Shown: positions 1 to 8,227, counted from the stretch's first letter. The stretch is 64,000 nucleotides of DNA from Bacteroidota bacterium (GCA_016718875.1 JADKBL010000019.1:1-64000), one strand, 5' to 3'. Numbers and translations are program-made. Notes: generated by a model not told the origin, from the letters alone.

Positions 1-243
1 TGCCCAATGGGTGTTCTCTATTTCGGTGATCTGCTCGAGGATACTGTGACAAATGGTGTTGAAACAGTTCGTTTCAGCAAACTTATGGCTGACAGGGCTG
101 GTTACAGATACAAGGAGGAGCTCGGTACCCTGCCAAGTGTTTATTATCTGCCTCCTTCAAACAGGGAGTTTCCTGTTGAAATGGGGTTGGAAGGAGCTGA
201 CGAATCAATTACCGGAAGGTATAAAAATGTTGGACCACGTTAG
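1..243 (+). CDS. 4Fe-4S ferredoxin-type electron-transfer subunit (3' end only)
   Basis: The gene enters from outside the window, and about 80 C-terminal codons remain. Read from base 1, the frame opens with Cys-Pro followed by GVLYFGDL, the usual context of the last cluster-binding Cys-Pro in dicluster or multicluster 4Fe-4S subunits of the NrfC/PsrB/DsrO kind. The tail (LPSVYYLPP) also fits that family. Such proteins pass electrons between a catalytic or haem subunit and an NrfD-type membrane partner, and one follows only 24 bp downstream, so the two are very likely one operon and one complex. Most cysteines lie off the window, so cluster number and exact subfamily cannot be judged. Confidence 0.7.
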   Translation, partial: CPMGVLYFGDLLEDTVTNGVETVRFSKLMADRAGYRYKEELGTLPSVYYLPPSNREFPVEMGLEGADESITGRYKNVGPR

Positions 244-267
244 TTATTTAATTACCTAATCTTAAAC

Positions 268-1578
268 ATGATGGAAGCCGACAAGAAACTGATAGCCGAT
301 CTTACACCTGAAATTGAAAAGACAAGCATAAAATGGTATTTAACCTTTTTTGTCTTCTTCTTATTCTTTGTGGTTGGTATTTATGGACTTATCCAGCAGA
401 TCGACAAGGGCCATATTGTTACCGGTATGAGAGATAATGTTGTCTGGGGCTTCTATATCGTGAATTTTATATTTTTCATGGGGCTCAGCTATTCAGGCGC
501 TCTTATCTCAGGAGTACTCCACCTCTTCCATACAGGATGGAGAAAACCAATTATAAGACTTGCAGAGCTCATTACGGTAATTTCCCTTGTGATAGGACCA
601 TTTTTTATTTTCTTTTGTATCGGGCGGCTTGACAGACTCCATTACCTGTTCATGTATCCGCGAATACAGTCGCCAATAACCTGGGACGTTATTGCAATAT
701 GTACTGACCTTGTGGGATGTTTTATTTACCTGTATCTCTCATTTATAGAGGATTTTGCAATTCTTCGTGACTATCCTGACCTGAAAGTGGCGCCCTGGAA
801 AAAGAAACTTTACAGAATTCTTTCACTGGGCTTTACAGGTACCGAAAAAGAGAGAAAGATACTCGCGAATGCCAGAACAGTGATGTCGACAATGATTATT
901 GCTATCGCAATCATAGTCTATTCAGTTTTGGCCTGGATCTTTGGAGTTACACTTCAGCCGGGCTGGCACTCAACAATTTTCGGACCCTATTTTGTTATTG
1001 CTGTCGTTTTTTCCGGAACCGGACTGCTTATTATTCTGATGTGGATCTTCAGAAGAATCTATCATCTTGAAGAATATATAACAAAACGGCATTTTGTGAA
1101 TATAGGAGTACTACTGACAGTAATTGCAGCATTTTATGGATATTTCACCTTCAGCGATTACCTTACAAAATGGTATGGATCGATTAAGATGGACTCAATC
1201 CTGATCGATAAGTTGTTCACTGACTATTATTCAATGTTTATTTTCGCAAATTATATAGGGATACTTCTTCCGGGAATCATAATAGCTTTTCCAAGGTTCC
1301 GCACAATACCCAGTATAACCATTGCAGCAGTAATAGCGCTGCTTGCACTTTGGGTAAACCGCTATATAATTGTTATTCCCACTCTTGAAACGCCTTTCCT
1401 GCCTATTCAGGATGTACGGCCTGACTGGATTAATTACTCACCGACCTGGGTCGAATGGTCTCTGACTTTTGCCGGAGTGTCGATCTTTGCAATGCTGTTC
1501 ATGCTTGTTTCAAAGATTGCCCCTATCATTTCAATTTCCGAAATGCAGGAGCAGGACAAGGTTGAAATTTTGAAGTAA
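268..1578 (+). CDS. NrfD/PsrC-family quinone-interacting membrane subunit
   Basis: A 436-residue, strongly hydrophobic protein with about ten membrane spans, the usual size for the NrfD/PsrC/ActC group. These integral subunits exchange electrons with menaquinone in the inner membrane and dock a periplasmic or cytoplasmic 4Fe-4S partner. Family-like segments are DNVVWGFYIVNFIFFMGLSY after the first span and the charged RLAELITVISL stretch in the following pair. The ferredoxin-like subunit ends 24 bp upstream and a signal-peptide protein starts 19 bp downstream, which indicates a three-gene operon. The start shows two consecutive Met codons, and I took the first. The catalytic subunit is not in the window, so the substrate is unknown. 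Confidence 0.8.
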   Translation: MMEADKKLIADLTPEIEKTSIKWYLTFFVFFLFFVVGIYGLIQQIDKGHIVTGMRDNVVWGFYIVNFIFFMGLSYSGALISGVLHLFHTGWRKPIIRLAELITVISLVIGPFFIFFCIGRLDRLHYLFMYPRIQSPITWDVIAICTDLVGCFIYLYLSFIEDFAILRDYPDLKVAPWKKKLYRILSLGFTGTEKERKILANARTVMSTMIIAIAIIVYSVLAWIFGVTLQPGWHSTIFGPYFVIAVVFSGTGLLIILMWIFRRIYHLEEYITKRHFVNIGVLLTVIAAFYGYFTFSDYLTKWYGSIKMDSILIDKLFTDYYSMFIFANYIGILLPGIIIAFPRFRTIPSITIAAVIALLALWVNRYIIVIPTLETPFLPIQDVRPDWINYSPTWVEWSLTFAGVSIFAMLFMLVSKIAPIISISEMQEQDKVEILK

Positions 1579-1597
1579 CTGACTAATCAATAACATC

Positions 1598-2185
1598 ATG
1601 ATGAAAAGAGCAGTGAAAATAGCAATGATTCTGGCAGGTCTGACCCTTGCATATAGTGTTTATGCACAGGAGGATGCTGCAGAGAATAGTTTTAAGGATG
1701 TTGTACTTAAGATGAATCTGACAGAAGTAGACAGCATCAGGACAGTCACCGTTACTGCCACGACCATGGATAATGGCAAGGAAATTCCTGTTGCTGGTGA
1801 GACTGTCAGTGTATTTGTCCCCAGGATGTTCAGCAACCTGCCGATTGGAGAAATTACACTTGATGATACAGGCTCCGGTACTCTTGAGTTTCCTTCAGAC
1901 CTTCCCGGAGGCAAGGAAGGAAATCTTACAATAGTGGCGGCATTCATCGATAATGCTACATATGGTAATGCAGAAAAACGTGAAGAAATCCACTGGGGAG
2001 TTCCAACAGATTATCTCCCTGAAAGCCACAGGGCACTCTGGACCCAAAGGGCACCCGGATGGATGATATATACATTGTCTGTCCTTCTGGCGGGGGTTTG
2101 GGGCCATTACTTTTTTGCGATCATAAGCCTAATCAGGATAAGAATTGACGCTAAAAGGAAGGCAAAAGCTGAATACAGGCTGTAG
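1598..2185 (+). CDS. exported protein with C-terminal membrane anchor, NrfD-operon partner
   Basis: I do not recognise this 195-residue protein. Residues 1-23 look like a signal peptide ending in AYSVYA. Residues about 25-140 are beta-rich and resemble an immunoglobulin-like or carbohydrate-binding-like fold (VRTVTV-type strands, GETVSV, GTLEF). A Trp-rich segment (EEIHWGVPTDYLPESH) follows. A single membrane span lies at about 153-179, ahead of a basic cytoplasmic tail. The topology is therefore a periplasmic domain tied to the inner membrane. It starts 19 bp after the NrfD-type gene and ends the operon just before a hairpin. It may be an assembly or structural subunit of the same respiratory complex; that role is inferred from position only. 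Confidence 0.6.
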   Translation: MMKRAVKIAMILAGLTLAYSVYAQEDAAENSFKDVVLKMNLTEVDSIRTVTVTATTMDNGKEIPVAGETVSVFVPRMFSNLPIGEITLDDTGSGTLEFPSDLPGGKEGNLTIVAAFIDNATYGNAEKREEIHWGVPTDYLPESHRALWTQRAPGWMIYTLSVLLAGVWGHYFFAIISLIRIRIDAKRKAKAEYRL

Positions 2186-2221
2186 TAACTTTTGTATAAA
2201 TACAGTTTTAAAATATTACCA

Positions 2222-2250
2222 AAGGGGCTGTGAAAGGCCCCTTATTCTAT
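2222..2250 (+). terminator. hairpin after NrfD operon, possible terminator
   Basis: A perfect 7-bp stem (AAGGGGC with GCCCCTT) around an 8-base loop sits 36 bp after the last stop of the operon. The tract after it is AT-rich but is not a clean U-run, so termination is likely rather than certain. Confidence 0.5.
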
Positions 2251-2356
2251 ATCCACCCCTATCCAGGCAGCTATTTAATTCTTCAGAATTCATGTGACAG
2301 TTTTATTTTTCATAGTATCCATGTTTTTATATAATAATTTGCACCCTCATCCTAAA

Positions 2357-2474
2357 GGGCTGTTGGAAAAGTCCTCTGTGGAACTTTGTGTATACTCTGT
2401 GCCCCTCTGTGTAAGTTCTTAAGAACTTGTTACACAGAGATCCACAAAGAATTCACAGAGTTACACAGAGAAAG
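2357..2474 (-). repeat. extragenic palindromic element, CACAGAG family, copy 1
   Basis: An imperfect inverted repeat built from words such as CTCTGTGTAA, TTTGTG and ACACAGAG, with a centre at AAGTTCTTAAGAACTT. It begins with GGGCTGTTGGAAAAG. The complement of that edge (CAACAGCCC) closes the copy at 38157-38284, so this copy lies in the opposite orientation. A shorter relative is at 22407-22478. Confidence 0.65.
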
Positions 2475-2655
2475 AAAGCCTAGAAATCTCTACTTTTTCT
2501 ACACCCCTAAAAATCCTGTCATTCCTGGTGAGCCTGTACATAGGTGGGATAATTAGATAAAGGGCAAAAGAAGTAAAGAACAAGACTATTTTTCTTACCA
2601 AAATTCTGAAGTGATTTATAATTTTCGACATTAACTCAGGGCTAACGAGTTAAAT

Positions 2656-2692
2656 TTTTCCCCCCGTGGGGGGAAATTAAAAGGGGGGAAAA
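2656..2692. repeat. C6/G6 palindrome with extra G-run
   Basis: TTTCCCCCC and GGGGGGAAA face each other across a two-base centre, and a second GGGGGGAAAA follows 6 bp later. It lies in the gene-free interval. The two-base centre is too tight for a normal RNA loop, so it may pair with the second G-run instead. No function is assigned. Confidence 0.5.
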
Positions 2693-2762
2693 TATAGATA
2701 CAGAATGCTTGTTATTTGTTCCAATAATTCTAAAGAATTACACAAGGGAATCAATATCAAAT

Positions 2763-2794
2763 AAAAAAGGGTGCCGTTGAGCACCCTTTTTATT
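2763..2794 (-). terminator. bidirectional intrinsic terminator after the cytochrome gene
   Basis: A-rich flank, GGGTGC stem, short loop, GCACCC stem, then a T-run, directly beyond the stop of the minus-strand cytochrome. The A and T tracts flank both sides, so the hairpin should stop transcription from either direction. Confidence 0.8.
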
Positions 2795-2809
2795 TGATTA
2801 TGCAGTTTA

Positions 2810-4006
2810 TTAGATAGCTGCGATTGTATTTTCAAGAAGTTTCTTGATGTAAGGATAGTTGTGAACACCTGCTCCACCGCCTCTGAGAACTAACTGATAA
2901 TTCAGGATAGCTCCGAACTGTGCATTGGTAACACCTGGGAATGTTGGTGTTGCAGTACCGGTTTTCCAGTAACCAGCAGGGTTGGAACCTGAATCATAAA
3001 TGTTAAAATAACCTGTAGCCGGATCAATAATATTATTTCCTCCGCCTGCAGCATTTATTTTTGTTGCAAGAGATGCAAGAAGTGCAGTTACATCAGCTTT
3101 TGCAGCAGTAAATGTAGCATTGGTAGCACTCATTGTTGTGTGACATCCTGTTGCATTGCAGCCTTTGAAGTTGCCTGCAGCCGTAAATGAGTGTCCTCCT
3201 GCCATTCCGGTTGGAGAAGCCATATGGCATGTTGTACAAGCTGCACCAGTTACGTGTGCTGACTGTGTATAGTCTGTTCCGAACTCGATTGCACCAACAC
3301 CTGCTGCCATTGCACCCTGTGCACCATAGTGTACACCGGTTCTGTAGCCAATTGATGAAAGAGCATAAGCTGTTGTAGGATCAGAAATAAGTTTAGAATA
3401 GTCAATTACATTACCAGTGGTTGCGGTAACAGGTCTTGGCTGATGACATTTTGCGCAGAGGTTACCATCGGTCTTTGTGAAATTGATCTCTTTGGCAGCT
3501 CCCCACATAGTCATTTTAACTGCTGCTGTTGTTGCAAGTGGAGTAAATTCAGTACCTGCATAGTTTGTGTGAAGTGCACTATGGCATGTGAAGCAGCCAA
3601 TGCCTCCGGGTAAATTGAGGGCACTCGCTTCAGTAATGTAGTTGTTGACATACTTTCCTGCAGCGTCTGGTCCGGTAAATGTAGCAGGAGTAGCCTTTGT
3701 TACCACATTAAGAAATCCCTGGTGGGAATGGCAAGGCGCACAGCTGTTTCTGGTACCTTCTTCATATGCTGTACCAGTTGCATGAAGTGAATGTTCAAAC
3801 TCAATTGCAACAGCCTCAACAATTGTTTTGTTGTGGCAGAGTTTGCAAGTCTCGTTGGCATCCTTACCGTCCTTACCGTTGGTACCGTTCGTACCGTTGG
3901 TACCGTTCGTACCGGCAGGCCCCTGAGGACCCATCGGACCTTCACAAGAGGTCAGGATGAACCCCGCAATTGTTAATAGCGACAAAATTTTAAGTAGGTT
4001 TTTCAT
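2810..4006 (-). CDS. lipid-anchored hexahaem c-type cytochrome with collagen-like stalk
   Basis: A 398-residue exported electron carrier. A lipoprotein signal ends in LTSC with the lipidated Cys at 21. Residues 23-49 are nine Gly-X-Y collagen triplets, four of them identical GTN. Haem sites follow at CKLCH 54-58, CAPCH 89-93, CFTCH 138-142, CAKCH 184-188 and CTTCH 257-261, plus one with four residues between the cysteines (CNATGCH, 283-289). Further His residues (72, 75, 95, 146, 226, 251, 272) could be distal ligands. The C-terminus (GGGAGVHNYPYIKKLL) resembles the tail of other multihaem reductases. It is divergent from a Crp/Fnr gene with an FNR-type site between them, and a cytochrome c maturase follows. 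No exact family was recognised, so the electron acceptor is unknown. Confidence 0.8.
   Translation of the reverse strand: MKNLLKILSLLTIAGFILTSCEGPMGPQGPAGTNGTNGTNGTNGKDGKDANETCKLCHNKTIVEAVAIEFEHSLHATGTAYEEGTRNSCAPCHSHQGFLNVVTKATPATFTGPDAAGKYVNNYITEASALNLPGGIGCFTCHSALHTNYAGTEFTPLATTAAVKMTMWGAAKEINFTKTDGNLCAKCHQPRPVTATTGNVIDYSKLISDPTTAYALSSIGYRTGVHYGAQGAMAAGVGAIEFGTDYTQSAHVTGAACTTCHMASPTGMAGGHSFTAAGNFKGCNATGCHTTMSATNATFTAAKADVTALLASLATKINAAGGGNNIIDPATGYFNIYDSGSNPAGYWKTGTATPTFPGVTNAQFGAILNYQLVLRGGGAGVHNYPYIKKLLENTIAAI
3878..3913 (-). repeat. 9-bp in-frame tandem repeat coding the GTN stalk
   Basis: Four consecutive 9-bp units alternate two spellings of Gly-Thr-Asn inside the cytochrome gene. 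Because 9 is a multiple of 3, copy-number change would lengthen or shorten the stalk without breaking the frame. Confidence 0.7.
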
Positions 4007-4123
4007 ATCAGGTTTGTTTAGTTAAAATTTTCTTTATGCAATTTACGGCTTTAATCTGTTATATTAATAACAGAAAAGTATGTTTTTTAAAACATTTTTT
4101 GTTGACACAAATGTGTTTTTGGA

Positions 4124-4137
4124 TTGATAAATATCAA
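4124..4137. promoter_or_regulatory. FNR/Crp-type operator TTGATAAATATCAA
   Basis: A perfect TTGAT-N4-ATCAA palindrome, the consensus FNR box of well-studied bacteria. It lies between the divergent cytochrome (start 4006) and Crp/Fnr (start 4212) genes. A second short palindrome, ACACA-AA-TGTGT (4105-4116), is 8 bp away. The regulator next door keeps the Glu and Arg of the recognition helix, so control of both genes from this site is plausible. Confidence 0.6.
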
Positions 4138-4211
4138 TTATTATCATGATATTTGTACCTTATTTTACTAATAATTCTGTAAAATATGCACATAATAATT
4201 TGTAAATCAAT

Positions 4212-4907
4212 ATGGCGGGGTTGAACATGATAAACAGCTGTGAGAAGTGTACAGCCGGATGGAAGAACTTCAAACACTTATCAAAAAGCGAACTGGAAAC
4301 AGTCAATTCCAACAGGTATGAAGCAACTTTCAAACCGGGTGAGATAATGATTAAACAGGGTTCGCCGGCTTCGAATGCACTTTTTATGGCAACAGGAATT
4401 GCCAAGAGTTATATAGAAGGTAATAATGGTAAAAATCTGATTCTTGACCTTGAAAAACCAGGGAGTATTGTTCTCGGACCCGGGGCTTATGTAAACTCAC
4501 GTCATAATTATTCAGTTGCAGCAATAACCTCAATCCAGGCCTGTTTTATCAGTGCTGATATTATTAAGCAGATTTCCCGCACAAACAGCGCTTTTGCAGA
4601 AAGCCTTCTTGAAGATTTCTGCAGAAGGGCTGTCAGATCACATAACAGAATGGTGAGCATGGCCCATAAAAGAATGTCGGGCAGGCTGGCTGATATCCTG
4701 TTGTATTTGTCAAATGATATCTTTGGTAACGATGATTTTGATATGATTCTTACCCGTCAGGAGCTTGGCGAAATGACAAGCATGGCAAAAGAGTGTGTTG
4801 TAAGGATCATGAAGGAGATGGAAGATTCCGGTGTTATCAGTTCAGAGACATCCAGAATCAAAATTCTTGATAAAGGTAAGCTTATAAGCCTTTCCGAAAA
4901 AGGCTGA
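4212..4907 (+). CDS. Crp/Fnr-family transcriptional regulator
   Basis: 231 residues, normal for the family. An N-terminal cyclic-nucleotide-binding-like beta-roll covers about residues 30-130 (FKPGEIMIKQGSPASNALF is its typical first part). A long dimer helix follows, then a winged helix at about 165-225 whose recognition helix contains ECVVRIMKEME. The E...R spacing matches the DNA-contacting residues of FNR-type proteins, while the Ser that FNR has before the Arg is Val here. The N-terminus carries a CEKC pair but I do not see the four-Cys pattern of the FNR iron-sulfur cluster, so the signal could be haem, a nucleotide or redox. It probably regulates the divergent cytochrome and itself. 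A second in-frame ATG at 4227 is an alternative start. Confidence 0.88.
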   Translation: MAGLNMINSCEKCTAGWKNFKHLSKSELETVNSNRYEATFKPGEIMIKQGSPASNALFMATGIAKSYIEGNNGKNLILDLEKPGSIVLGPGAYVNSRHNYSVAAITSIQACFISADIIKQISRTNSAFAESLLEDFCRRAVRSHNRMVSMAHKRMSGRLADILLYLSNDIFGNDDFDMILTRQELGEMTSMAKECVVRIMKEMEDSGVISSETSRIKILDKGKLISLSEKG

Positions 4908-4980
4908 ATCATTCCGGGCTTCAGCAAGAGGCAATAAAATGCTGATTGCAATAGTTCCATATATGTATTATGAATAAAAC

Positions 4981-4988
4981 TATATTTG
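4981..4988 (+). promoter_or_regulatory. Bacteroidota -7 element before the cytochrome maturase
   Basis: TATATTTG matches TAnnTTTG. The upstream -33 box is weak (TTGC near 4946). If used, transcription would start near 4995 and put the heptamer repeat at 5005-5053 in the leader. Confidence 0.35.
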
Positions 4989-5004
4989 CGACCGGTTTAA
5001 AATC

Positions 5005-5053
5005 AACCAGCAACCAGCAACCAGTAACCAGTAACCAGTAACCAGTAACCAGC
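5005..5053 (+). repeat. seven tandem copies of AACCAG(C/T)
   Basis: Seven uninterrupted 7-bp units (C,C,T,T,T,T,C in the last base) end 40 bp before the start codon of the cytochrome maturase gene. They probably fall in its 5' leader. Confidence 0.85.
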
Positions 5054-5093
5054 AACAACTTAAATATTAACAGCAACCGCAATTAACACGATT

Positions 5094-8000
5094 ATGAAAT
5101 ATATCAAATACCTGTTTACGCCGGCAGCAATGGGAATACTCTTTGTAGTATTCGCGCTCTCAATGGCAATAGCCACTTTTCTTGAGAATGACTTCGGATC
5201 AGCAGCTGCATACAGCATGGTATATGATACCAGATGGTTTGAACTGATACTTATTCTCCTTTCAGCAAACATGATAGGAATGCTCATAATCTATAAGCTG
5301 TTCCGGAAACAGAGACTTCCTGTTGCCCTTTTCCATCTTGCATTTATTCTGATGATAGCAGGAGCCGGAATAACCCGTTATTTCGGATGGGAGGGTAGTA
5401 TTCATATCCGTGAGGGTGAATCACAGGATGAATGCTATTCATCCGTAAAAAAAATTGGATATGTAGTTACCGGCAAAGATGGTAAAATGGTTTCATCCGA
5501 CTCAAAAAAGTACTCCCTGACTTCTGTTTCTGCCGATAACTACAGCAGTGAAATACCCGTCAATAACCGTGTGTACCAGCTTGAGCTTTCAAGAATAATT
5601 CCAAATGCTGCTGAGGAATTAACAGCAAGTCCTGCCGGCGAGCCAATAATCTCATTAATGGTTACAAAGGACATGACATCAAACGAGAGCATTATTCTGA
5701 AAAGAGGTGAAAAAAAGAAAGCATATGGAATTGTAATAGGATTTGACGCAGGTGAAGCTGATATAAATATTTCCCATGAATCGGGAACTTTCTTTGCTGC
5801 TTCTGAAAATGAAATAGGAGTGATGACTATGATGGGCCATGGCGGATCACCCACTGAATCGTCTAAAAAAATTGCCCTTCAGCAGATGCAGATTCTTACT
5901 TATAAAGATCTGCGTATAGTGCCCGAAAAAATGTTCAGCACCGGCCAGTTCAAGGCTGTTGCAGTAAATCCAAAAGATACTGATACTGGTAAAAATGCCT
6001 TTATTTTTAATATTTTCAGCGGTAATGATTCAAAAACAGTATATCTCTGGGACAGGGCAGAGGCTGAGTTTACAGAGGGGTCATGTGAAATTGATGGTAA
6101 CACTATTACAATTTGGTATGGTTCAGATAAAATAAAACTTCCATTCAGCCTGAAGCTTAATGATTTTATGCTTGAGAGATATCCGGGTTCATCGAGCCCA
6201 TCGGGTTATAAGAGTGATGTTGTACTTATAGATAAGGAAAACAATGTGGAAAGATCATTTCTTATTTTCATGAATAATATTCTGAAATACAGGGGATACC
6301 GGTTCTATCAGTCCTCTTTTGACAGGGATGAAAAAGGCACTATCCTTTCAGTAAATCACGATATGGCAGGGATGCTGGTAACCTACACAGGTTATGCTAT
6401 TATGATAATCTTTATCATTCTTGCACTTATCAGCAGGAAATCAATATTTTATAACATAACTGCAGGAAACTGGAATTCACTTATAAGAAAATCAACCCCG
6501 GTTATTCTATTGCTGTTTTTAATTGGCTTGCAGGGAGCAGAAGCCCAGAAGCTTGTCCCTGATAAAAAAGCTGCCGAGGAGTTCGGAAAGGTGCTTGTGC
6601 AGGATCAGAAGGGCAGAACAGAACCTCTGTTTACACTGAGTTATGACATTCTTAGAAAAGTTACCCGGGATAATAATTTTGAGGGTATGACGCCCATGCA
6701 GGTTTTCCTGGGTCTTTATCTCGATTTCGACAACTGGAAGGATTATCCTTTTATCCGAATCTCAAATGATGATGTTCGGAAGACGCTGGGAGTAAGAGGA
6801 AAATATGCTGCTTTTTCCAATATAGTTAATATCCAGGATGGTACATACAGGATTTCCGATGATGTTAATAATGCTTACGCAAAAGCTCCCGGAGAAAGAA
6901 CAAGATATGACAAGGAGCTGATGAAGGTTGACGAGAGAGTGAATATTGTTTTTATGATCTATAATGGTGACTTTCTGAAGCTTTTTCCACTTAAAGACGG
7001 AACCAATGACTGGGGCAGTCCGAAAGCTGCACTGGCAAAGGCTGTAAGCAAAGATGACTCGACATACCTCAATGGGATTATGCCAATTTTTTCAGAAGCA
7101 GTTCATAATAATAATCTCAACACAGTAAAGCAGGTAACAAATTCCATTTCCGATTACCAGTCACGGTTTGCTGGTTATGAGCTCCCTTCAGCAGGAAGAA
7201 CTAAAATTGAACTGGCATATTTTAAAATGAGTCCTTTTGAAAAGCTATTCCCTTTTTATGCAACTGTTGGTCTTGTGATGCTTATAGTGCTTATTACCAT
7301 GGTTATCAGGGGAAGGAAAGGATCTGCCGGCTTAATTAAGATACTTGGATGGCTTCTTATTGCAGGATTTATTTTTCATACTGCAGGGCTTGGTCTCAGA
7401 TGGTATATCTCAGGTCACTCGCCAATGAGTAACGGTTATGAATCAATGATATTCATATCGTGGGTTACCCTTCTTGCAGGTTTCATATTCAGCCGCAAAT
7501 CTGCCTTTGCCTTATCAGCAACAGCTGTACTTGCATCAATGACATTGATGGTTGCACATCTCAGTTTTATGGATCCTGAAATTACAAACCTGGTACCCGT
7601 GCTCAAATCCTACTGGCTAACCCTTCATGTTTCTGTTATCACAGGCAGTTATGGATTTCTGGGACTTGGTGCAATATTGGGACTAATCTCAATGATTCTG
7701 CTTGTTCTGTCGAATAGCGGGAACCGTGAAAGAATTTCAAAAACAATTGATGAGCTGATAGTTATAAATTATAAGACACTCACACTCGGTCTTTATTTCC
7801 TTACAATCGGAACATTTCTCGGTGCTGTCTGGGCAAATGAGTCATGGGGCCGTTACTGGGGATGGGACCCGAAGGAGACTTGGTCGCTAATTACCATAAT
7901 TGTATACAGTATAGTTGTTCACAGCCGCAATATACCGGGGATGAAGGATGTTTACACTTTTAACCTTATATCGCTGTTTGCATTCTCATCGGTGCTAATG

Positions 8001-8153
8001 ACCTATTTCGGTGTCAATTATTACCTCTCGGGACTGCACTCATATGCTGCCGGTGATCCTGTTCCGGTGCCAACATTTGTATATGTTGCTGTTGTCTTAC
8101 TCACAGGATTATCTGTTGCGGCTTATTATAAATATGCTGCGGTGAAAAAATAG
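5094..8153 (+). CDS. ccsBA: system II cytochrome c biogenesis protein, ResB/CcsB-CcsA fusion
   Basis: 1019 residues joining the two membrane halves of the system II haem ligase, which carries haem out and attaches it to CXXCH motifs in apocytochromes c. The ResB/CcsB-like half has three spans in the first 105 residues, a large periplasmic domain, and a span near 430. A second periplasmic region (about 480-720) follows. The CcsA half has about eight spans and the Trp-rich haem-handling signature WGRYWGWDPKETW near residues 917-929, with conserved His residues around it. The fused form is known in Bacteroidota and epsilonproteobacteria. It serves the multihaem cytochrome upstream and presumably others. 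The start is the first Met before the TPAAMGILF span. Confidence 0.92.
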   Translation: MKYIKYLFTPAAMGILFVVFALSMAIATFLENDFGSAAAYSMVYDTRWFELILILLSANMIGMLIIYKLFRKQRLPVALFHLAFILMIAGAGITRYFGWEGSIHIREGESQDECYSSVKKIGYVVTGKDGKMVSSDSKKYSLTSVSADNYSSEIPVNNRVYQLELSRIIPNAAEELTASPAGEPIISLMVTKDMTSNESIILKRGEKKKAYGIVIGFDAGEADINISHESGTFFAASENEIGVMTMMGHGGSPTESSKKIALQQMQILTYKDLRIVPEKMFSTGQFKAVAVNPKDTDTGKNAFIFNIFSGNDSKTVYLWDRAEAEFTEGSCEIDGNTITIWYGSDKIKLPFSLKLNDFMLERYPGSSSPSGYKSDVVLIDKENNVERSFLIFMNNILKYRGYRFYQSSFDRDEKGTILSVNHDMAGMLVTYTGYAIMIIFIILALISRKSIFYNITAGNWNSLIRKSTPVILLLFLIGLQGAEAQKLVPDKKAAEEFGKVLVQDQKGRTEPLFTLSYDILRKVTRDNNFEGMTPMQVFLGLYLDFDNWKDYPFIRISNDDVRKTLGVRGKYAAFSNIVNIQDGTYRISDDVNNAYAKAPGERTRYDKELMKVDERVNIVFMIYNGDFLKLFPLKDGTNDWGSPKAALAKAVSKDDSTYLNGIMPIFSEAVHNNNLNTVKQVTNSISDYQSRFAGYELPSAGRTKIELAYFKMSPFEKLFPFYATVGLVMLIVLITMVIRGRKGSAGLIKILGWLLIAGFIFHTAGLGLRWYISGHSPMSNGYESMIFISWVTLLAGFIFSRKSAFALSATAVLASMTLMVAHLSFMDPEITNLVPVLKSYWLTLHVSVITGSYGFLGLGAILGLISMILLVLSNSGNRERISKTIDELIVINYKTLTLGLYFLTIGTFLGAVWANESWGRYWGWDPKETWSLITIIVYSIVVHSRNIPGMKDVYTFNLISLFAFSSVLMTYFGVNYYLSGLHSYAAGDPVPVPTFVYVAVVLLTGLSVAAYYKYAAVKK

Positions 8154-8192
8154 GGACGCGCCATTATATTTCCACCCTGGTGTGTTCAAAAG

Positions 8193-8223
8193 AAAAAGGC
8201 CGTCCTCAGGACAGCCTTTTTTT
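8193..8223. terminator. strong bidirectional terminator
   Basis: AAAAAGGC, then GTCCT-C-AGGAC, then GCCTTTTTTT form a long stem with A/T tracts on both sides. It lies between the plus-strand maturase gene and the 3' end of the minus-strand tRNA, and would terminate both. Confidence 0.85.
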
Positions 8224-8227
8224 ATTG

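Larger units (their letters stand above)
2186..2809. other. 624-bp gene-free interval with hairpins and repeats
   Basis: This gap separates convergent genes (the NrfD operon and the cytochrome). From left to right it holds a small hairpin after the operon, a roughly 120-bp CACAGAG-type palindromic element, a C6/G6 palindrome, and a strong bidirectional terminator. I see no coding region or RNA gene in the rest, which is AT-rich. Confidence 0.6.

Noticed and set aside
5005..5053. Possible CRISPR array
   Set aside because: Units are 7 bp with no spacers, and no cas genes are present. The arrays at 27308, 45558 and 50158 were rejected for the same reason.
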